Below, one piece after another: positions 59,422-64,000 of a stretch of DNA of 64,000 bases. The stretch's first letter is position 1; every line of letters starts with the position of its first letter. The stretch comes from UBA6244 sp965140775. Its GTDB lineage: Bacteria; Bacteroidota; Bacteroidia; Bacteroidales; F082. The DNA is taken from positions 4,340,001 through 4,404,000 of the forward strand of contig OZ223471.1 in the NCBI GenBank assembly GCA_965140775.1, read 5' to 3'. The notes below the pieces were generated by a model that was not told the origin of the DNA, did not search any database, and saw nothing but the letters and a program-made list of their open reading frames with translations. The translations under genes were made by a program, and so were the position numbers.

Positions 59422-60684
59422 CTATTTCACATCCGATTTGTGGATATAGCCGGTTTTAGTTCCTCGGAGCTGAATTTTAAAATAGTCGCCTTGCTTTTCC
59501 AACACCTTAAATTCGAGTCCGCCGGGCACTTTGGCCACCACTTCCGATTTTTTGTCGGGTAGCTCATACACCTCCGTTCTGTCGGCACTCGAACCCTTTA
59601 CCTCCACGCGATCGGCCAATGCGGTAGATAAATCCTGACCTGAGAAGGTATAAGGCTCAACGGGTCTGCCAATTTCTTCCAGAAAAGCAGCCAACTCAAT
59701 ACCCCGTTGTGCGCGTTCTGAGGCTTTTTGATACTGCTCGTTGTCGAAATCAATTTCGTAAGCAATGCCATAATATTCGGCTGCTTGTTCAAAATCGCCC
59801 ACCATTTCGTAAATAATTCCGAGGTTGTAGGCGGCTTTGGGATTGTATGAGTCGGCTTCAAACATGGCATAGGCAATGGGAAAGGCACGATCCAGATCGC
59901 CTGCGTCAATGTAGTCCATGGCCTCTTTACCACGTTCTTTAAATTCTTTCAGTTTAATTTTTTCAAAATCGTAGGTAATTTCCTCATAGCCTGGTGTAAA
60001 ATAGTCAACAAACTGATTGGCCAGGTTTTTCAATGCCACGTCTGCCATTTCATTCACGGAGGGCACACTGGAAATATTGTCATTACAACCCGATTCTTTC
60101 AAGGAAACTTCTGCATTTTTGGTGCCCTCTACTTTGGCCGTTTCAACCGAGATGATTTTGATGGTACCTTTAGCTGTTAAAGTTCGCTTCAAACAGCGGG
60201 TGGATGACGAATTGGTGTACTTATCGTCGGAAGTATAGCTCACCGAACCCATAATCATGACATCCAACCCGAGCAATTTCCCCACTTCGGCGGCAGAGGA
60301 TTCGTCCAGGGCTCCCGAGAGTGAAAGTCGTTGTTCTCTCATGATTTTTTCCAATTGCTCGCGTTCGATAACGTCGTAAAAGTCGGTGGTTACGCCTTTC
60401 ACAAAAGTTCGTCCTTCTTTGGCTTTTACAATGCCATACCACTGTCCTGCTTTATCATGAATTCCCCGATGCTGATCGAGCAGGGCTCCCACAATAAAGT
60501 CGGTGATCACCTGATTTTTACTGCGATTGGTGGTACAATCAAATTGAAAAACACCGATGCGTTTCATGTTGTAAAACGGCTTTTCGGGGGCTTTCAAAAT
60601 AAAACAATCCACCTTTTGAGCCCGCAATTGAGCATACGACAACCCGAACAACATGATGAAAATAAATGATATCAATTTCTTCAT
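59422..60684 (-). CDS. CsgG-family protein with TPR and C-terminal SH3-like domain
   Basis: The start is taken at 60684 (MKKLISFIFIMLFGLSYAQL). The 420-residue product has a signal peptide, a CsgG/TolB-N-like domain (about 35-240) with FYDVIEREQLEKIMREQRLS, SSAAEVGKLLGLDVMIMGSV and SVETAKVEG, a TPR pair (about 265-330; PKAAYNLGIIYEMVGDFEQA) and an SH3b-like end (about 360-420; KVPGGLEFKVLEKQGDYFKI). CsgG forms the outer membrane curli secretion pore; whether this one is a pore or a periplasmic relative cannot be told, and no lipobox Cys is seen. No csgA, csgB, csgE or csgF is nearby. Confidence 0.82.
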   Translation of the reverse strand: MKKLISFIFIMLFGLSYAQLRAQKVDCFILKAPEKPFYNMKRIGVFQFDCTTNRSKNQVITDFIVGALLDQHRGIHDKAGQWYGIVKAKEGRTFVKGVTTDFYDVIEREQLEKIMREQRLSLSGALDESSAAEVGKLLGLDVMIMGSVSYTSDDKYTNSSSTRCLKRTLTAKGTIKIISVETAKVEGTKNAEVSLKESGCNDNISSVPSVNEMADVALKNLANQFVDYFTPGYEEITYDFEKIKLKEFKERGKEAMDYIDAGDLDRAFPIAYAMFEADSYNPKAAYNLGIIYEMVGDFEQAAEYYGIAYEIDFDNEQYQKASERAQRGIELAAFLEEIGRPVEPYTFSGQDLSTALADRVEVKGSSADRTEVYELPDKKSEVVAKVPGGLEFKVLEKQGDYFKIQLRGTKTGYIHKSDVK

Positions 60685-60790
60685 AACCATGATTAATGAA
60701 TTTTTCAGTTCAACCTATAAAATTACTACAATATGACGCATCAAAAAGAAAACGCCATAATTTAGAAGCACTCTAAACTGAATTGGTCGA

Positions 60791-61522
60791 TTATCTGCTT
60801 AGCAGAAAAACACGCCGCCGATAAAACAGGGTAGCCTTCCGAATTTTCTGAATATGTTTGCCATTATTGGCCTGGAGGCTGTTCAACAATTTTAGCGCTT
60901 GTTTTCGATTACCCATTTCGCGGTACATTTCCGCTTTTAGCAACAGATCGTTTTGCTCTACCGGCTGAAACAAAACAACCAATCGTGATAAATTATGTAA
61001 ATGAATGGAAGCATATTTGTGGAAACTACGGTTGGATTGCCAGCGACTTTTCAGCAAAAAAAATGGACGATGAAGTACATCAAGATCAATGGATTTCCAC
61101 AGTGATTTTTGATGTCGTATGAGGTCGTTGATGGTACGCCAAAGCAACATGCGCAAATACAGTTCACGGTGTTGGTTGTTGGCAAATCCATTCATAAGCA
61201 GTTGGTTATAAAGACCTATCAGCCCCTCGGGGTAATCCGGCTGTCGGGCCAGCTCCAAATCGGATACCGACATCGAAAAAGGCAATTCTTCCTGATCTTC
61301 TTCATAATGAATCTCCTTTTGGATGGCATCATCGCGCCAGAATACCTCCCTGCAATGGGGACAAACCAACATACTTTTGTCCTCCAAAAAACTGGCATCG
61401 TGTTCCACCTTTCCATCCGAAAATACGGTGGATCGAAAGATGTGATACGACATCAGCTCATAATGGCCCATGGCTTTTTTGCACAGTGGGCAGGTTAATT
61501 GTATGGCATTGAAAGTTGTCAA
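60791..61522 (-). CDS. DUF2225 family zinc-ribbon protein
   Basis: This 243-residue cytosolic protein has two CxxC pairs, LTCPLCKKA at 9-17 and LVCPHCREVFWRDDA near 52-66, typical of DUF2225, followed by helical TPR-like repeats (SIHLHNLSRLVVLFQPVEQN, AEMYREMGNRKQALKLLNSL). The family is uncharacterised in Bacteroidota. It sits between the CsgG-family gene and the divergent LPP20-like gene, about 100 nt from the former. Confidence 0.82.
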   Translation of the reverse strand: MTTFNAIQLTCPLCKKAMGHYELMSYHIFRSTVFSDGKVEHDASFLEDKSMLVCPHCREVFWRDDAIQKEIHYEEDQEELPFSMSVSDLELARQPDYPEGLIGLYNQLLMNGFANNQHRELYLRMLLWRTINDLIRHQKSLWKSIDLDVLHRPFFLLKSRWQSNRSFHKYASIHLHNLSRLVVLFQPVEQNDLLLKAEMYREMGNRKQALKLLNSLQANNGKHIQKIRKATLFYRRRVFLLSR

Positions 61523-61650
61523 AATCCGATTGCTTTTGGGCGTTAAAAGTAAATAATTTGAATTGTTCTAGGCCATAAAATCTAAATTTCGTATTTTTAC
61601 CTGATCAACATAAAACTCACTGTTTAGTTAATTAATTTAAAGCTAACATC

Positions 61651-62292
61651 ATGAAAAAAACCATTTTACTTATCAGCATACTTATGGCTGTAGTATTTAC
61701 ACTGCCCGCAATGGCTCAAAGTGAAAAGCAGATTAAGAAAGAATTGAAGGGAAAGGCAATCAAAGAAGCACGTAAGGAAGCCAAAAAACTGGCCAAAGAA
61801 GGATTTACCGTGGCTCCGGGACAGTTGCCCATGGACAAACAAATTGAAGATGTTTGGATGAAACGCTACGAAACCGACGACAATGGCGCTCCTGCATACT
61901 TTATTGCCGATGCCCGTGCGGTTGGCGAAACCCATTCGGCTGCCAAATTGCAGGCCTACGAAGTGGCCAAGGTGAACCTGGCCGGACAAGTGGGTGTGGA
62001 AGTGGCCGGACTGGTTGAAACCACCATTGCCAACGCCCAACTGAATGCAGAAGATGCCGCTTCGGTAACGGAAACCGTAGCCACCTTTAAATCCATTGTA
62101 GGTTCAAAATTGGGACGCACACTTACCCTTTTCGAAGCATCGCGCACCATCGACAAAAACACCGAAGTTACCGTAACCCTGGGCTATAACTACCAAACAG
62201 CCATGGACATGGCCAAGAACATCCTCCGTGAAGAAATGAAAAGCAAAGCCAAAGTAAACGCGGAAAAACTTGACCAGATTCTGGATTTTTAA
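61651..62292 (+). CDS. LPP20-like secreted protein
   Basis: This 213-residue protein has a signal peptide (LMAVVFTLPAMAQ), a strongly basic and charged helix (KKELKGKAIKEARKEAKKLA, about 27-46) and an LPP20-type domain (ADARAVGETHSAAKLQAYEV, VAGLVETTIANAQL, RTIDKNTEVTVTLGYNY). LPP20 domains are small outer-membrane-linked folds also found in FlgT-like assembly proteins. It is 31 nt upstream of the transglutaminase-like gene and divergent from DUF2225. Confidence 0.78.
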   Translation: MKKTILLISILMAVVFTLPAMAQSEKQIKKELKGKAIKEARKEAKKLAKEGFTVAPGQLPMDKQIEDVWMKRYETDDNGAPAYFIADARAVGETHSAAKLQAYEVAKVNLAGQVGVEVAGLVETTIANAQLNAEDAASVTETVATFKSIVGSKLGRTLTLFEASRTIDKNTEVTVTLGYNYQTAMDMAKNILREEMKSKAKVNAEKLDQILDF

Positions 62293-62322
62293 TCCGCCCT
62301 ACGGCGACAATTCGGTTGTTTC

Positions 62323-64000
62323 ATGTCTGAAAAAATACGTGTTTTTATTGGACTCGTGCTGCTGTGTGGTATAACATCGTGGGGACGAGCCCAAACCTTT
62401 GAGGATTTTAAAAAGCAAATTCGGGAGGAATATAACTCCTTCGAGAAGGAAACTCAGCAGAAATTCGACAATTTCGTGACCTCCATCGACAAGGAGTTTG
62501 CCGACCACCTCACCCGGCATTTTGGCGAATACAACCCCGAAAAAGTGGTGGCCAAACCGGATGCCCCCAAACCTCCCGTTCTGCCAAAAGCAACCGAAGA
62601 AGAGGTAGTCACAGGTAATTCGATGGGCTATCTTCCTCCTAAAAATCAACTGAGTATCCGACAAGGCACACTATTGCCCGGGGTAAAAAAAACGGAAGCA
62701 ACCGATTTTGCAACCGACTCAACAGATGCCGACCTGTTGGCCTGGTCGATGTATTTTAAGTCGGATAAACGCATGAGCGAAATTAGCGTGAGCCAACTTT
62801 CGCCCGAGAACATCAGCCGCTATTGGCTCGAAATGGGCGAAACCAACTACAACCACCTGCTGGCGCAGTTTTCGGAAGTAAAAGACCTGCTCAACGCCAA
62901 CGACTGGGCTTATTATCAGTTGATTAAAAATTTCACACAGGCCTTGCTCCCCCAAAGACACAACGACCAAATTCTGCTCCAATGGGTGTTGCTTAACCGC
63001 AGTCGGTACAAAGCCAAAATTGGGTACGACCAAAACAAGGCTTTCCTGATGTTGCCTTCCTTGTTCACCATTTATGCCCATGATTATGTGACCTTCGACC
63101 GACAAAATTATTACGTGATGGATGCCTCCCCATCTCAAATCAGCACCTATGATTTTGATTTTCCTGAAGCCGACATCGTGATGGATTTGCGCATCACCAA
63201 ACCCTTCAACACCGACCGAGAGTTGCACACCAAGCAGTTGAGCTTTGCCTGGGAAGGGAAGCGGTATTTTGTGAAGCTTAAGTATGATCAGGTGATGATG
63301 GACTTCTATAAAACAGTGCCCCAATGCGACATTGCCGTTTACCTGAATTCGGTTTGCTGTGAGGCAACCAAAAATTCGGTGGTGGAACAATTCAAACCCG
63401 TGCTGGAGGGAAAATCGGATGTGGAAGCCTCGGGCATGTTGTTGAGTTTCGTGCAACAGGCCTTTGAATACAAAACCGACGACGAAGTGTTTCATCACGA
63501 ACAATACTTTTTTGCCGACGAGCTGTTGCACTATCCCTATGCCGATTGCGAAGACCGCTCGGTATTGTACACCTATCTGGTAAAAACCCTGCTCAAGCTG
63601 GATGTGTTGGCGCTTGGTTTTCCGGGACACATGGCCACAGCCATCAGTTTCGACCAAAATCCTGAAGGTGATTTTTTAACCTGGCAAGGTAAGTCCTATG
63701 TGGTGGCCGATCCCACTTTTGCCGGAGCTCCCTTGGGGATGCTGTTGTCGCAAGTGGAAGGAAAAAAGCCTCAACTGATTTTGGTTTCCAACACAGGTGC
63801 TGAAGCTGAAATGGTTTCAAAACTGTGGAAGTTAATCAATGAAGGAGGTGGTTATCAGGGGGATAAACTGCAGGACGTGGTTTTTGACAACCAAGGTAAC
63901 GCCTATGTAGGTGGATATTTCGTAGGAAAAGCGCAGTTGGGCAACATCGCGCTTCCCGGAAACGGAGAAAACCGGGATGGATTTGTGGCAAAATTCGATC
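62323..64000 (+). CDS. Secreted transglutaminase-like protein with SBBP propeller repeat (3' end beyond window)
   Basis: The start is ATG 62323 with signal peptide FIGLVLLCGITSWGRAQ. The visible 559 residues hold a helical/linker N-terminus, a middle region, and a transglutaminase-like core with Cys in YADCEDRSVLYTYLV, His in FPGHMATAIS and Asp in VVADPTFAGAP. Near the window end an SBBP-type propeller repeat begins (VFDNQGNAYVGGYFVGKAQL). Transglutaminase cores cross-link or cleave peptides; with a propeller it is probably surface-exposed. The frame continues past 64000, so the C-terminus (possibly a sorting domain) is unseen. Confidence 0.8.
   Translation, partial: MSEKIRVFIGLVLLCGITSWGRAQTFEDFKKQIREEYNSFEKETQQKFDNFVTSIDKEFADHLTRHFGEYNPEKVVAKPDAPKPPVLPKATEEEVVTGNSMGYLPPKNQLSIRQGTLLPGVKKTEATDFATDSTDADLLAWSMYFKSDKRMSEISVSQLSPENISRYWLEMGETNYNHLLAQFSEVKDLLNANDWAYYQLIKNFTQALLPQRHNDQILLQWVLLNRSRYKAKIGYDQNKAFLMLPSLFTIYAHDYVTFDRQNYYVMDASPSQISTYDFDFPEADIVMDLRITKPFNTDRELHTKQLSFAWEGKRYFVKLKYDQVMMDFYKTVPQCDIAVYLNSVCCEATKNSVVEQFKPVLEGKSDVEASGMLLSFVQQAFEYKTDDEVFHHEQYFFADELLHYPYADCEDRSVLYTYLVKTLLKLDVLALGFPGHMATAISFDQNPEGDFLTWQGKSYVVADPTFAGAPLGMLLSQVEGKKPQLILVSNTGAEAEMVSKLWKLINEGGGYQGDKLQDVVFDNQGNAYVGGYFVGKAQLGNIALPGNGENRDGFVAKFD

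Noticed and set aside
59422..60684. True curli CsgG
   Set aside because: The extra TPR and SH3-like parts and lack of csgA, csgB, csgE and csgF argue against a standard curli locus; kept as CsgG-family only.
62719..63657. 312-codon minus-strand ORF
   Set aside because: Antisense of the transglutaminase-like gene, whose motifs are convincing in the plus frame.

Overview
The window comes from a Bacteroidota chromosome, most likely a free-living Bacteroidia/Marinilabiliales-type organism; the rank below phylum is inference. The signs are several secreted proteins with type IX secretion (T9SS) C-terminal sorting domains, a GLPGLI-family protein, CarboxypepD-like/plug/beta-barrel outer membrane proteins, LytS/LytTR two-component pairs, an IS1380-family element, a RAYT-type transposase remnant with palindromes, and -7 boxes of the form TAnnTTTG in front of many genes. 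No rRNA or CRISPR was seen. There is one tRNA (Phe).

Layout. 1-4.2 kb: envelope polysaccharide genes on the minus strand (LTA-synthase-like sulfatase cut by the window edge, GT39-like and GT2 glycosyltransferases). 4.3-7.6 kb: omega-amidase plus methionine/glutamine-type aminotransferase (overlapping genes), then type II NADH dehydrogenase. 8.2-14.1 kb: an outer membrane barrel protein and a GLPGLI protein, divergent from an OmpR-type two-component system, with phased direct repeats between them. 14.2-25.7 kb: a TPR-LytS kinase and LytTR regulator followed by four large T9SS cargo proteins and a broken subtilase fragment. 25.7-35.6 kb: retropepsin-like and M1 peptidases with a small leader-like ORF, then an M28 peptidase/outer membrane barrel operon divergent from a second LytS/LytTR pair, followed by a 17-unit 8-bp minisatellite.

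35.76-37.42 kb: a complete IS1380-family insertion with 13-bp inverted ends and a 4-bp target duplication, sitting in the loop of a perfect palindrome. 37.6-45.4 kb: LruC-domain lipoprotein, a compact ABC ATPase/membrane pair, MarR regulator plus epimerase divergent from a TonB-dependent receptor, and an M48 lipoprotein peptidase. 45.5-53.0 kb: an envelope protein, MscS channel, and a housekeeping block CoaX - outer membrane protein - TPR protein - LptC - CorC/HlyC-type protein. 53.07-54.4 kb: tRNA-Phe with terminator, a decayed RAYT transposase, and a 276/277-bp tandem array of its 5' end and palindromes. 54.4-57.1 kb: two more T9SS cargo proteins, one with YadA-like head repeats.

57.6-64.0 kb: the most unusual neighbourhood, containing a CsgG-family protein with TPR and SH3-like parts, a large multidomain LPP20-like protein, a DUF2225 protein, a second LPP20-like protein and a transglutaminase/SBBP-propeller protein cut by the window end. 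Together these look like an outer-membrane-associated assembly or export system related to, but not the same as, curli. The window as a whole is dominated by cell-surface biology: secreted cargo, barrel proteins, peptidases and the signalling pairs that probably control them.
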